From: Streptomyces antimicrobicus | Lineage (GTDB): Bacteria; Actinomycetota; Actinomycetes; Streptomycetales; Streptomycetaceae | Direction of reading: 5' to 3' | Length of the DNA stretch: 64,000 nucleotides | Assembly: GCF_020532625.1 (NCBI RefSeq) | Contig: NZ_JAJAUY010000010.1 | Location: forward strand, 24,005 to 88,004 | Shown: in pieces, positions 42,417 to 51,428 of the stretch | Position numbering within the stretch: the first letter of the stretch is position 1 | How the letters are laid out: every line of letters starts with the position of its first letter | The notes under the pieces: model-generated | The model's input: only the letters and a program-made list of their open reading frames with translations | Database searches by the model: none | Told to the model about the DNA's origin: nothing | Translations under genes and position numbers: made by a program

Positions 42417-43545
42417 GAGCAGGGAAGACATTACACGGCCCCCGGCCGTTCGCCCAAATCCTTTCCCCCGCCCCCTCCGCACCGACCCGGACGCCTGCGA
42501 CGCAGGCCACACCCGACCCCCCGCCCGACACCTCCACCCCCACCGAACAAGCCACCCCGGCCCTCCCCCAGCGCCCCCGGTCCACCGCCCAGACCGCCGC
42601 CCGGACCCGGGCCTTGCCACCCCCTTCCGCCGGACAACGCCACCCCGCCCGAGCCTCCGGTGGGCCAGCACCCGACTGGCCGGTGGCGGGCCCGGGGGCT
42701 GCGGTAGGCGGGGGCTGGGCCCGGACGCGGCGGGTGAGCCGGGGGCGGCGGTTGGGCTCCTGGGGGCGGCGGGAAGCAGGGGTTGGGCCCCGGGGGCAGC
42801 GGGTCGCCACATGGCAGGCGGGGGCCGGGCGCAGACCCGAGGACCGAGTCCGGGACACGCCCCAGGCGGGGGCCACGCCCGGGCACGCGGCTGCGAAGCA
42901 GGTCGCAGCCCGGCGCCGGACCAGGAAATCGGGCCTCGGGTCATGCACCCCTCCCCGGCCGGGCTCGGACTCCCACCGGGCAGGTGGCTGCTTCGCAGAC
43001 GGCGCCGGGCACCGGACCGGGCGGGCCAGGTGCTGGGCCGCCAGGGAGTCGGGCCTCGGGTCATGCCCCCCCGGCCGGGCTCGGGCCTCCACCGGGCAGA
43101 CGGCTACGTCACAGAGGGCGGCCGGGCACCGGACCAGGCGGGCGGCCGGGCACCAGACCAGGCGGGGCGGCCGGGCGCCGGACCGGCCGGGTGGCCTGGT
43201 GCTGGGCCAGGCGAGCGGCCGCCAGGCTCGCTGGCCCGGACTCGCCGGTTACCGGACCTGCTGCGGGCGGCCGCCAGCCTCGCTGGCCCCGACTCGCTGG
43301 CCCGGACTCGCTGGCCCGGACTCGCTGGACGGGTCTCGCCGGGTGCCGGACCCCGCTGAGGCCGGGGCGCTCCGCATGCCGGGGCCGAGGCCAGTCGAGG
43401 GATGGTCGGGGCCACGGCGGTACGACTATTCGGCTCTTCCACGACGCTGCGGCACCCGCCCCCTAGGCTCTGAGCACGCTGCGCGATCTTGGGCCGTGGC
43501 TGCGGCCAGGGCCCGGGGAACGCCCGAGCCCACCGCAGGAGCGCG
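42417..43545. repeat. 1.1-kb repeat-rich region without a supported gene
   Basis: A block starting at 42929 (TCGGGCCTCGGGTCATGC) recurs at 43049, a 120-bp offset over at least 100 bp. Further copies of the CCGGGC-ACCGGACC type follow to about 43190. A 14-bp unit CTCGCTGGCCCGGA is tandem at 43279-43330. No frame shows a ribosome-binding site or codon bias that fits a gene; long frames crossing it are all Gly/Arg/Pro-rich. A -10-like TAGGCT at 43464 and the start of the next gene close the region. Confidence 0.7.
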
Positions 43546-44799
43546 ATGCCCGACAGCCACGCCCCCGGACACGGCGCCGCCCACCACGGTTCGGCCGCCG
43601 ACCCCACCACGCTGCTCCTCGCCGGCGCCCGCCTCACGGACGGGCGGACGGTCGACGTCCGGCTCAGCGGCGGCCGCATCCAGGCCGTCGGCACCGCCGG
43701 CAGCCTGCCCGCCCCGGCTCCCTCCCGGATCGACCTCACCGGCTACCTGCTGCTGCCCGCCCCCGCCGAACCCCACGCCCACGGCGACACGGCCCTCACC
43801 GCCGACACCGAGGGCCCGGTCCCGTACACCGTCGACGAGGTGCAACGCCGCGCCACCGAGGCGGCCCTGCTCCAACTCGGCCACGGCGCCACGGCAGTCC
43901 GCTCGCACGTCCGGATCGGTGACGTGCACGGCCTGGGCCCCCTGGAGGCCGTCCTCCAGGCCCGCCGATCGCTGCGCGGACTCGCCGACCTCACCGCCGT
44001 CGCCGTTCCCCGCCTCCTCACCGGCGTCGCCGGCGCCGACGGCCTCGCGATGCTCCGCGACGCCCTCAAGATGGGCGCGGCGGTGGTCGGCGGCTGCCCG
44101 GACCTGGATCCCGACCCCACCGGTTTCCTGGAGGCCGTGCTCGAACTCGCCGCCGAGCACGGCTGTCCCGTCGACCTCCACACCGACGGCGACGACCCGG
44201 CCCGCCTGACCCGCCTCGCGGCGATGGCCGGCGAGCTGCGCCCCGGCGTGTCCGTCGGACCCTGCGGCGGGCTCACCCGCCTCCCCGCCGACGTGGCCGG
44301 CCGGGCGGCCGACCAACTGGCCGCCGCCGGCGTCCGCGTGACCTGTCTCCCGCAGGGCGACTGCGCCGCCCTGGAGCGGCGCGGCCCCCTCCCGGCCCCG
44401 ATCCGGCTGCTGCGCACGGCCGGGGTCCGCGTCGCCGCGGGCAGCGGCGCACTGCGCGACGCCGGCAACCCCGTCGGGCGGGGCGACCCCCTGGAGGCCG
44501 CCTACCTCCTCGCCTCGCAGGGGGGTCTGCGGCCGGCCGAGGCGTACGAGGCGGTCAGCGCCGCCGCCCGGGAGGCGATGGGCCTGCCGGAGGTGCGGGT
44601 GGAGGCCGGGTTCCCCGCCGAGCTCCTCGCCGTGCGCGGCGACCGGATCGCCGGCGTGCTCTCCCTCGCGTACAGCCGGATCGTCATCCACCGGGGCCGG
44701 GTGGTGGCCCGAACCAGCGCGGTGCGCGAGTACTGCGACTCGGCGGTCGCGGTGGCCCTGGACCTGCCCCGGCAGGGCCGTATGGAGCCAGGTCCCTGA
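43546..44799 (+). CDS. Amidohydrolase, cytosine deaminase-like
   Basis: Metal-dependent hydrolase of 417 residues, start MPDSHAPGHGAAHHG after AGGAGCGCG. After a small N-terminal beta domain (LLLAGARLTDGRTVDVRL) comes the metal motif PHAHGD. VDLHTDG and a C-terminal SGALRDAGNPVGRGDPLEAAY resembles the GTDNVRD-PF region of CodA-type deaminases, where the Asp is metal-binding. Substrate unknown. Followed 44 bp later by an SDR-like gene. Confidence 0.82.
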   Translation: MPDSHAPGHGAAHHGSAADPTTLLLAGARLTDGRTVDVRLSGGRIQAVGTAGSLPAPAPSRIDLTGYLLLPAPAEPHAHGDTALTADTEGPVPYTVDEVQRRATEAALLQLGHGATAVRSHVRIGDVHGLGPLEAVLQARRSLRGLADLTAVAVPRLLTGVAGADGLAMLRDALKMGAAVVGGCPDLDPDPTGFLEAVLELAAEHGCPVDLHTDGDDPARLTRLAAMAGELRPGVSVGPCGGLTRLPADVAGRAADQLAAAGVRVTCLPQGDCAALERRGPLPAPIRLLRTAGVRVAAGSGALRDAGNPVGRGDPLEAAYLLASQGGLRPAEAYEAVSAAAREAMGLPEVRVEAGFPAELLAVRGDRIAGVLSLAYSRIVIHRGRVVARTSAVREYCDSAVAVALDLPRQGRMEPGP

Positions 44800-44842
44800 G
44801 CGGCTGCGGGCGGCCGCGCGCCCGCCGTCGTACGGTCGTTGC

Positions 44843-45499
44843 ATGCGCATCGTCATCGCAGGGGGACACGGTCGGATCGCGCTGCGGCTGGAGCGGCTGC
44901 TCAGCGCGCGCGGGTACGAGGTCGCGGGCATCATCCGGGACCCGGCGCAGGGCAACGACCTGCGGGAGGCCGGCGCCGAACCGGTGTGGTGCGACCTGGA
45001 GTCGGCCTCGGTCGAGCAGGTCGCCGCGGTCCTCCAGGGCGCGCAGGCCGCGGTGTTCGCCGCCGGGGCGGGACCGGGCAGCGGGGCGGCCCGCAAGGAC
45101 ACCGTGGACCGGGGCGCGGCGGTGCTGTTCGCCGATGCGGCCGAACGCGCCCGCGTCCACCGCTTCGTGATGGTCTCCTCGATGGGCGCGGACCCCCGCC
45201 GTCCGGGTGACGAGGTGTTCGACGCCTACCTCCGGGCCAAGGGCCAGGCCGACGAGTACGTCCGCACCCGGCTCGGCCTGGAGTGGACGATCCTGCGCCC
45301 GGGCGGGTTGACCGACGAACCGGGAACCGGCCTGGTCCGGCTGGAGGCCCGCACCGGCCGTGGGACGATCCCGCGCGACGACGTGGCGGCGGTGGTGGCC
45401 GAGTTGCTGGAGACGCCCGCGACGGCGGGTCTGACGCTGGAACTCGTCTCCGGCTCCACCCCGTTCCCGGTGGCGGTCAAGGACGTGGCGGGCAACTGA
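44843..45499 (+). CDS. Atypical SDR / NAD(P)H-binding protein
   Basis: A 218-residue Rossmann protein starting MRIVIAGGHGRIALRLERLL, with the nucleotide-binding GGHGRIA. The usual catalytic Tyr-x3-Lys is absent at the expected position; instead DAYLRAKGQADEYVRTR lies there. LEWTILRPGGLTDEPGTG is typical of the SDR_a5/YwnB-like group. Probably an NADPH-binding regulator or an isomerase-like reductase. It converges with the next minus-strand gene. Confidence 0.85.
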   Translation: MRIVIAGGHGRIALRLERLLSARGYEVAGIIRDPAQGNDLREAGAEPVWCDLESASVEQVAAVLQGAQAAVFAAGAGPGSGAARKDTVDRGAAVLFADAAERARVHRFVMVSSMGADPRRPGDEVFDAYLRAKGQADEYVRTRLGLEWTILRPGGLTDEPGTGLVRLEARTGRGTIPRDDVAAVVAELLETPATAGLTLELVSGSTPFPVAVKDVAGN

Positions 45500-45529
45500 C
45501 CGCCGCGCGAACGGACCTGCCGCCCCCGG

Positions 45530-45964
45530 TCAGAAGTCGACCTTGACCTGGTCGTCGGACCGCCCGACCGAATCCTGGTCGTACGTGCGCCGGTACTCGC
45601 GCCGGATCCGCTCGACCCGCGCGTTGCGCTCCTCGGCCTCGCTCTCGGGGTAGAGCAGCACGAGTTCGTACGACCGCTCCCGGACGAGGTCCCCGTCCCG
45701 CTCGCGCCACTGCCCGCGGCCTTCGTGGAGGGTCAGTCCTTCCGGGAAGGCGGGGGTGACGACGCGGTCGAGGAACGCCGCGAACTCCTGCTCGCGCACC
45801 TCGCCCCCGCCGGCCCGCTGGGTCCCGAAGTACAACCGGGTCTCGTGGTACGACTCGCCGACCGGCCCCTGCAGCGCCCCCACCAGAGCCGGGATCCCGG
45901 CTCCGAGCAGGGCGAGCAGTACCCCGCCGCCGACCTTCCCCCGCGCCTTCGCAGTCCACTTCAC
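45530..45964 (-). CDS. DUF3574-like secreted or membrane-anchored protein
   Basis: A 144-residue protein with an N-terminal basic then hydrophobic segment (KARGKVGGGVLLALLGAGIPALVG), a signal peptide or anchor. The remaining domain has the DUF3574 pattern: YHETRLYFGTQRAGG, FLDRVVTPAFPEGLTL and a GQWRERDGDLVRERSYEL stretch. Function unknown. There is no obvious operon partner, and it runs convergent to the SDR-like gene. Confidence 0.75.
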   Translation of the reverse strand: MKWTAKARGKVGGGVLLALLGAGIPALVGALQGPVGESYHETRLYFGTQRAGGGEVREQEFAAFLDRVVTPAFPEGLTLHEGRGQWRERDGDLVRERSYELVLLYPESEAEERNARVERIRREYRRTYDQDSVGRSDDQVKVDF

Positions 45965-46068
45965 GCCAGGTCAACGACGCCCAGAGCGGCCGGATACGCC
46001 CCGCTGCTCCCCTTTTGCACCTCTGGCCCCGCACCTCAGGATGCCGGGACGAGGCTGAAGATCGAAGA

Positions 46069-46102
46069 AGCCCCCTGACCGCGCTTCCGCGATCAGGGGG
46101 CT
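46069..46102 (-). terminator. tRNA-Tyr terminator
   Basis: AGCCCCCTGA (46069-46078) pairs with TCAGGGGGCT (46093-46102), with an inner CGCG/CGCG around CTTC. It lies about 10 nt past the mature tRNA-Tyr 3' end, followed by a pyrimidine run on the minus strand. Confidence 0.85.
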
Positions 46103-46111
46103 CTCTTCGTG

Positions 46112-46193
46112 TGGCGGCGCCAGGATTCGAACCTGGGTAGGCTAAGCCGACGGATTTACAGTCCGCTCCCATTGGCCACTCGGGCACACCGCC
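46112..46193 (-). tRNA. tRNA-Tyr (GTA)
   Basis: 82-nt tRNA with a long variable arm (class II), acceptor GGCGGTG/CGCCGCC, anticodon loop CTGTAAA (GTA) and T arm GGTTCGAATCC. A perfect terminator follows it directly. Confidence 0.96.
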
Positions 46194-46360
46194 ATGGGAT
46201 GTCGCCTCGGATCCGCTTTCCGCGGTGCTCTCTGGCAACGACGTAAACAATACCTGATGCGCGGGGGTGCTTCGCCACCGGATTGATCAGCGCTTCCGCC
46301 GGGTGCGGTGGCTAGGCTTTGCCCAGAGCAATCGCAGCCGACATCAAGGAGCCACAGCAC

Positions 46361-46849
46361 ATGGCCGACTCCAGTTTCGACATCGTCTCGAAGGTCGAGC
46401 GGCAGGAGGTCGACAACGCCCTCAACCAGGCCGCCAAGGAGCTCTCGCAGCGCTACGACTTCAAGGGCACCGGCGCCTCCATCTCCTGGTCCGGCGACAA
46501 GATCCTGATGGAGGCGAACTCGGAGGAGCGGGTCAAGGCCGTCCTCGACGTCTTCGAGACCAAGCTGGTCAAGCGCCAGATCTCGCTCAAGGCGCTCGAC
46601 GCGGGTGAGCCGCAGCTCTCCGGCAAGGAGTACAAGATCTTCGCGACGATCCAGGAGGGCATCTCCCAGGAGAACGCCAAGAAGGTCGCCAAGATCATCC
46701 GCGACGAGGGCCCCAAGGGCGTCAAGGCCCAGGTCCAGGGCGACGAGCTGCGGGTCAGCTCGAAGAGCCGTGACGACCTCCAGGCCGTCCAGCAGCTGCT
46801 CAAGGGCAAGGACCTGGACTTCGCGATCCAGTTCGTGAACTACCGGTAA
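46361..46849 (+). CDS. YajQ-family nucleotide-binding protein
   Basis: YajQ/UPF0234 proteins bind nucleotides, and one member is a cyclic di-GMP effector in Xanthomonas. The 162 residues run from [23 protein letters not shown] through RYDFKG (the family signature) to FAIQFVNYR. Start at 46361 follows AAGGAG. A -10-like TAGGCT lies 43 bp upstream. The stop is 136 bp before the SulP gene. Confidence 0.96.
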   Translation: MADSSFDIVSKVERQEVDNALNQAAKELSQRYDFKGTGASISWSGDKILMEANSEERVKAVLDVFETKLVKRQISLKALDAGEPQLSGKEYKIFATIQEGISQENAKKVAKIIRDEGPKGVKAQVQGDELRVSSKSRDDLQAVQQLLKGKDLDFAIQFVNYR

Positions 46850-46985
46850 AGATCGGCGCTCGCCGGTCGCATGCGGCGCGCGTGCAGCGCGCGCCCCTCC
46901 GCAGACCCCCTGTGGTCACTTGGCACGGGCCGAATGCGCCCACCACGCTGGGTGACGTCCATCACACGTGGCAGGGGGTTCTCGC

Positions 46986-48431
46986 ATGCTCGGGGCCGGC
47001 ACATTCCGCGACGACCTCGGAGCGTCCGTCGTCGTCGCGCTGGTCGCACTTCCGCTCTGCGTGGGGGTGGCCGTCGCCTCCGGCGTGCCGGCGGAGCTGG
47101 GGATCGTCACCGGCGTCGTGGGCGGGCTGCTGGTCGGCTGCTTCCGGGGCAGCTCGTTGCAGGTCAGCGGGCCCGCCGCCGGGCTGACCGTGCTCGTGTA
47201 CGAGGCCGTCCACACGCACGGCCCGGCCGCTCTCGGGGTGCTGGTGCTGGGCGCCGGGGTGCTGCAGCTGGGCATGGGGGTGCTGCGGCTCGGGCGCTGG
47301 TTCCGGGCGATCTCGGTCGCGGTGGTGCAGGGGATGCTGGCCGGGATCGGGCTCGTGCTGATCGCCGGGCAGGTCTACGCGCTCGGGGACGTCCCCGCCC
47401 CCGGAGACATGCCCGGGAAGCTCGGCGGGCTCGTGGACCTGACGGGCCGCGCCGAGTGGGCGGCCGTGGCGCTGGGGGCCGGGACCGTGCTGATCATGGC
47501 CGGCTGGCAGCGGATGCCGGACCGGATCCGCGTGGTGCCCGGGGCCCTGGTCGGGGTGGCGGCCGCGACCGCCGCCGCGAACTTGCTGTCGCTGCCCGCC
47601 CAGCGGGTGCAGGTGGCCGGCGTCCTCTCCGCCGTCGAGCCGCTCGGCGTCACGGACCTCGGCGCACTGGCCTCCCCCGCGGCCGTCGGCACCGTGGTCG
47701 CCCTGGCTCTCATCGCCTCGGCCGAAACACTGTTCAGCGCCGCCGCCGTGGACCGGATGCACGACGGGCCGCGGACCGACTACGACCGCGAACTCGTCGC
47801 CCAGGGCGTCGGCAACACCGTGTGCGGGGTGCTCGGGGCGCTGCCCATGACGGCCGTGATCGTGCGCAGCGCCACCAACGTGCAGGCCGGAGCCCGGACG
47901 AGGGCTTCGCGGGTGCTGCACGGCGCCTGGCTGCTGCTGTTCGCCGTGGCTCTGCCTCAGGCGCTGTCGGCCGTGCCCCTGGCGGCCCTGGCCGGGGTGC
48001 TGCTGCACGCCGGCTGGAAGCTGTTGCCGACCCGGGCGGTGGTCACGTTGTGGCGCACGCACCGGGGCGAGGCGGTGGTGCTGGTGGCGACGGCCGGGGC
48101 GATCGTGACCACGAACCTTTTCGAGGGGGTGCTGATCGGGCTGGCGCTGGCCGTCGCCAAGGCCGCCTGGGAGACCTCCCACGTGCATGTGGAGCAGGTC
48201 TGGGAGGACGGGGTCCTGTGCCTGCGGGTGGTGGGCAACGCCAGCTTCCTGCGGCTGCCCAAGCTGCTGGACGCCCTGGAGTCCCAGCCGGGCGACCGGC
48301 CCGTCCGCCTCGACCTGAGCGGACTTCGCCACCTCGACCACGCCTGCCTGACCGCGTTGGACGGCTGGGCCCGCCAGCGGGAGCGGCGCGCGGGGACCCC
48401 CGGCCGGGAGAGCGCACCCGAGCCGGGCTAG
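46986..48431 (+). CDS. SulP-family anion transporter with STAS domain
   Basis: A 481-residue permease with about ten to twelve helices. The N-terminal region VSGPAAGLTVLVYEAVHTHG resembles the SulP anion-binding loop. The cytoplasmic C-terminus carries a STAS domain (LRVVGNASFLRLPKLLDALESQ.. RLDLSGLRHLDHAC). Sulfate or bicarbonate/fumarate are the likely substrates; no carbonic anhydrase is nearby to choose. ATG at 46986 is preferred, six codons inside a longer frame. It precedes the APC gene by 10 bp. Confidence 0.88.
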   Translation: MLGAGTFRDDLGASVVVALVALPLCVGVAVASGVPAELGIVTGVVGGLLVGCFRGSSLQVSGPAAGLTVLVYEAVHTHGPAALGVLVLGAGVLQLGMGVLRLGRWFRAISVAVVQGMLAGIGLVLIAGQVYALGDVPAPGDMPGKLGGLVDLTGRAEWAAVALGAGTVLIMAGWQRMPDRIRVVPGALVGVAAATAAANLLSLPAQRVQVAGVLSAVEPLGVTDLGALASPAAVGTVVALALIASAETLFSAAAVDRMHDGPRTDYDRELVAQGVGNTVCGVLGALPMTAVIVRSATNVQAGARTRASRVLHGAWLLLFAVALPQALSAVPLAALAGVLLHAGWKLLPTRAVVTLWRTHRGEAVVLVATAGAIVTTNLFEGVLIGLALAVAKAAWETSHVHVEQVWEDGVLCLRVVGNASFLRLPKLLDALESQPGDRPVRLDLSGLRHLDHACLTALDGWARQRERRAGTPGRESAPEPG

Positions 48432-48441
48432 TCTCCGCCGC

Positions 48442-49686
48442 GTGGAACGCGACTTGAGACGCACCCTGGGCGTCTCCGACGCCGTCGTCGTCGGGCTGGG
48501 CGCCATGATCGGCGCCGGGATCTTCGCCGCTCTCGCCCCTGCGGCCCGGGCGGCGGGCAGTGCGCTGCTGTGGGCGCTGGCCCTGGCGGCGGTGGTCGCC
48601 TACGCGAACGCGCACTCCTCGGCGCGGCTGGCCGCCCGGTACCCGGCGTCCGGGGGCACGTACGTCTACGGGCGCGAGCGGCTCGGGCCCTTCTGGGGAT
48701 ATCTGGCCGGCTGGGGCTTCGTGATCGGCAAGACCGCGTCCTGCGCGGCGATGGCGCTGACGGTCGGGGCGTACGTCTGGCCGGGCCGGGAGCACGCGGT
48801 GGCGGTCGCGGCGGTGGTGGCGCTCACCGCGGCGAACTACGGGGGTGTGCAGAAGTCCGCCCGGATCGCCCGGGTGATCGTGGCGGTGGTGCTGGCAGTG
48901 CTGGCCGGGGTCGTGGCGGCGTGCCTGGGCTCGGGAACGGCCGACGCCGGGCGGCTGTCGGACGGGGCGTCCGGGGGTGTCGCCGGGCTGCTGCAGGCGG
49001 CCGGGCTGCTGTTCTTCGCCTTCGCCGGGTACGCGCGGATCACCACCCTGGGCGAGGAGGTGCGCGATCCGCAGCGCACGATCCCGCGGGCGGTGCCGGT
49101 GGCCCTGGGGATCGCCCTGCTGGTCTACGCCGCCGTGGCGGTGGCGGCGCTGTCGGTGCTGGGTGCGGAGGGGCTGGCCGCGTCGACGGCGCCCTTGGCC
49201 GACGCGGTACGGGAGGCGGGTCGGCCCGGACTGGCCCCCGTGGTCCGGGTGGGTGCGGCGCTGGCCGCGCTGGGCGCGTTGCTGTCGCTGGTGCTCGGGG
49301 TTTCGCGGACGACGCTGGCCATGGCCCGGGACGGCCATCTCCCGCGCGTGCTGGCCGCCGTACATCCCCGCCACCAGGTGCCGCATCACGCGGAACTGGC
49401 CGTGGGAGCGGTGGTGGCGGTGCTGGCCGCCACCGTCGACCTGCGGGGCGCGATCGGTTTCTCCTCGTTCGGGGTGCTGGCCTACTACGCGATCGCGAAC
49501 GCCTCCGCGTGGACGCTCGATTCAGGTGTCAAGGGCCGGGCCGTGGCAGCCGTCGGGCTGTCCGGCTGTGTGCTGCTGGCGTGCACGCTGCCCGCCGCGA
49601 GTGCTGTCGCCGGGGCGGCCGTCCTCGCGTTGGGCGCGCTGGTCTACGGCGCCCGGGGGTGGATCGGGCGGCGCGACGCAGCCTGA
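48442..49686 (+). CDS. APC-superfamily amino acid permease
   Basis: A 414-residue transporter with about 12 membrane helices. It opens RTLGVSDAVVVGLGAMIGAGIFAALAPAARAAG, the APC signature of helix 1 (GxMIGxGIF), and later holds FFAFAGYARITTLGEEVRDPQRTIPRA, typical of the family. GTG at 48442 starts 10 bp after the SulP stop, so the two are probably co-transcribed. Substrate not evident; the family includes amino acid and cationic amino acid permeases. Confidence 0.9.
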   Translation: MERDLRRTLGVSDAVVVGLGAMIGAGIFAALAPAARAAGSALLWALALAAVVAYANAHSSARLAARYPASGGTYVYGRERLGPFWGYLAGWGFVIGKTASCAAMALTVGAYVWPGREHAVAVAAVVALTAANYGGVQKSARIARVIVAVVLAVLAGVVAACLGSGTADAGRLSDGASGGVAGLLQAAGLLFFAFAGYARITTLGEEVRDPQRTIPRAVPVALGIALLVYAAVAVAALSVLGAEGLAASTAPLADAVREAGRPGLAPVVRVGAALAALGALLSLVLGVSRTTLAMARDGHLPRVLAAVHPRHQVPHHAELAVGAVVAVLAATVDLRGAIGFSSFGVLAYYAIANASAWTLDSGVKGRAVAAVGLSGCVLLACTLPAASAVAGAAVLALGALVYGARGWIGRRDAA

Positions 49687-49714
49687 GCCCGGGCGCCCGG
49701 TCCTCGCGCCCGCA

Positions 49715-49730
49715 CGGACCCTCGGGTCCG
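49715..49730 (+). terminator. Weak terminator after the APC gene
   Basis: CGGACCC pairs with GGGTCCG around a 2-nt loop, 28 bp after the stop. No U-tract. Confidence 0.4.
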
Positions 49731-49957
49731 CCCGGCCCGCGCGCACCGGCGTACGCGTTCAAGGACTTGCTTCGGCAACTTCGGTAACTGCTGTGTCCGG
49801 TTCATGGGCTCATCGTGGACCACCCCGCCCACATCCCGCACACCCTGTGGACAACGTGCCGCCCGCCGATCCGGAACCCCGACTTCACGCTCTCCGAGGG
49901 AGACGGCTCACCGCGCGCACCGCCGTCAGCGCGCGTCGGAAAACGCCACCCCCGCCG

Positions 49958-50350
49958 TCAGCGCGTCGCGAACGGCGCGTCCGTCGGGACGATTTCGCGG
50001 CCCAGCGGCAGCAACGAGATCGGGATCATCTTGAAGTTGGCGATGCCGAACGGGATGCCGATGATCGTGACGCACAGGGCGATGCCCGTGAAGATGTGGC
50101 CGAGGGCGAGCCACCAGCCCGCCAGGAGCAGCCACAGGATGTTGCCGAGGGCGGAGCCGGCCCCGGCGTCGCGGCGCTCGACGGTGGTGTACCCGAAGGG
50201 CCACAGGGCGTAGAGCGCGATGCGGAACGCGGCCACGCCGAAGGGGATTCCGATGATCGTGACGCACAGGATCAGGCCGGCCAGGCAGTAGCCCAGGAAG
50301 AGCCAGAACCCGCTGAGCACGAGCCATATGACGTTCAGGATTGTCTTCAC
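49958..50350 (-). CDS. YccF-family membrane protein
   Basis: A 130-residue inner-membrane protein from GTG ([20 protein letters not shown]). It has four hydrophobic segments and the duplicated signature [11 protein letters not shown] occurring twice (about residues 27-37 and 92-102), diagnostic of YccF. Function unknown. GTG overlaps the HtpX stop (GTGA), so it is translated with htpX. Confidence 0.9.
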   Translation of the reverse strand: MKTILNVIWLVLSGFWLFLGYCLAGLILCVTIIGIPFGVAAFRIALYALWPFGYTTVERRDAGAGSALGNILWLLLAGWWLALGHIFTGIALCVTIIGIPFGIANFKMIPISLLPLGREIVPTDAPFATR

Positions 50351-51210
50351 TGCCTGCGGCCTGCCATCTGTTCGAGCCGGGCGATGCGCTCGGCCATCGG
50401 TGGGTGGGTGGAAAACATCTTGGACAAGCCCGCCCCGGGACGGAAGGGGTTGGCGATCATCATGTGACTGGCGGTCTCCAGCCGCGGCTCGGGCGGCAGC
50501 GGCAGCTGCTTGGTGCCCGCCTCCAGCTTGCGCAACGCGCTGGCCAGGGCCAGCGGGTCGCCGGTGAGCTGCGCGCCGGAGGCGTCGGCCTCGTACTCCC
50601 GGGAGCGGCTGACGGCCAGCTGGATCACGGTCGCCGCCAGCGGGCCGAGGATCATGATCAGCAGCATGCCGAGCAGACCGGGGCCCTCGTCGTCGTCGGA
50701 CCGGCCGACGGGGATCAGCCAGGCGAAGTTGACCAGGAACATGATCACGGAAGCGAGGGCTCCGGCGACCGAGGAGATGAGGATGTCGCGGTTGTAGACG
50801 TGGCTGAGCTCGTGTCCGATGACGCCGCGCAGCTCCCGCTCGTCGAGGATGCGCAGGATGCCTTCCGTGCAGCACACGGCGGCGTTGCGCGGGTTGCGGC
50901 CGGTGGCGAAGGCGTTCGGGGCCTCCGTCGGCGAGATGTAGAGCCGGGGCATGGGCTGGCGCGCGGACGTGGAGAGCTCGCGGACCATGCGGTAGAGCTC
51001 GGGTGCCTCGAACTCGCTCACCGGCCGGGCGCGCATCGCGCGTAGAGCCAGCTTGTCGCTGTTCCAGTACGCGTACGCGTTGGTGCCGAGGGCCACCAGG
51101 ACCGCGACGATCAGACCACCGCGGCCGAAGAAGCTCCCGATGACGATGATGAGTGCGGACAGGCCGCCCAGGAGTACGGCGGTCTTCAGCCCGTTGTGCC
51201 GGCGGTGCAC
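50347..51210 (-). CDS. htpX: HtpX-family membrane metalloprotease
   Basis: M48 zinc protease for membrane-protein quality control. The 287 residues start GTG ([16 protein letters not shown]), with GGAGGG upstream. The zinc motif HELSH is at residues 133-137 and the third ligand in EYEAD (Glu205). Four membrane segments are visible. It differs in length and flanks from the M48 protein in the island at 19222-20166. It overlaps yccF-like and follows nuoN by 218 bp. Confidence 0.94.
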   Translation of the reverse strand: MHRRHNGLKTAVLLGGLSALIIVIGSFFGRGGLIVAVLVALGTNAYAYWNSDKLALRAMRARPVSEFEAPELYRMVRELSTSARQPMPRLYISPTEAPNAFATGRNPRNAAVCCTEGILRILDERELRGVIGHELSHVYNRDILISSVAGALASVIMFLVNFAWLIPVGRSDDDEGPGLLGMLLIMILGPLAATVIQLAVSRSREYEADASGAQLTGDPLALASALRKLEAGTKQLPLPPEPRLETASHMMIANPFRPGAGLSKMFSTHPPMAERIARLEQMAGRRQ

Positions 51211-51428
51211 GGTACGCCCTCCTAGTGGTACGGCAGGGGGACCCGGCAAGGGGTTCTACGGTCCAGTGGACCCTCCCTTCCTGGTCAACGCCAGGCGGGG
51301 ACGCCCGGTTCCCGGCCGGGGCCGGGGCGGGCGTCAGGCCGTTCGGGGGACATGCGGACGCTCCGGGCGGCCGAGGCCGGAACGCGGCCCCGTCCGCCCG
51401 GCGGCGCGCGGCCGTCCGGCCGCCGGTC

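Noticed and set aside
42410..44209. Long plus-strand frame through the repeat region into the amidohydrolase gene
   Set aside because: It runs out of frame with the amidohydrolase, is Pro/Arg/Gly-rich and has no ribosome-binding site. The start at 43546 has AGGAG and family similarity.
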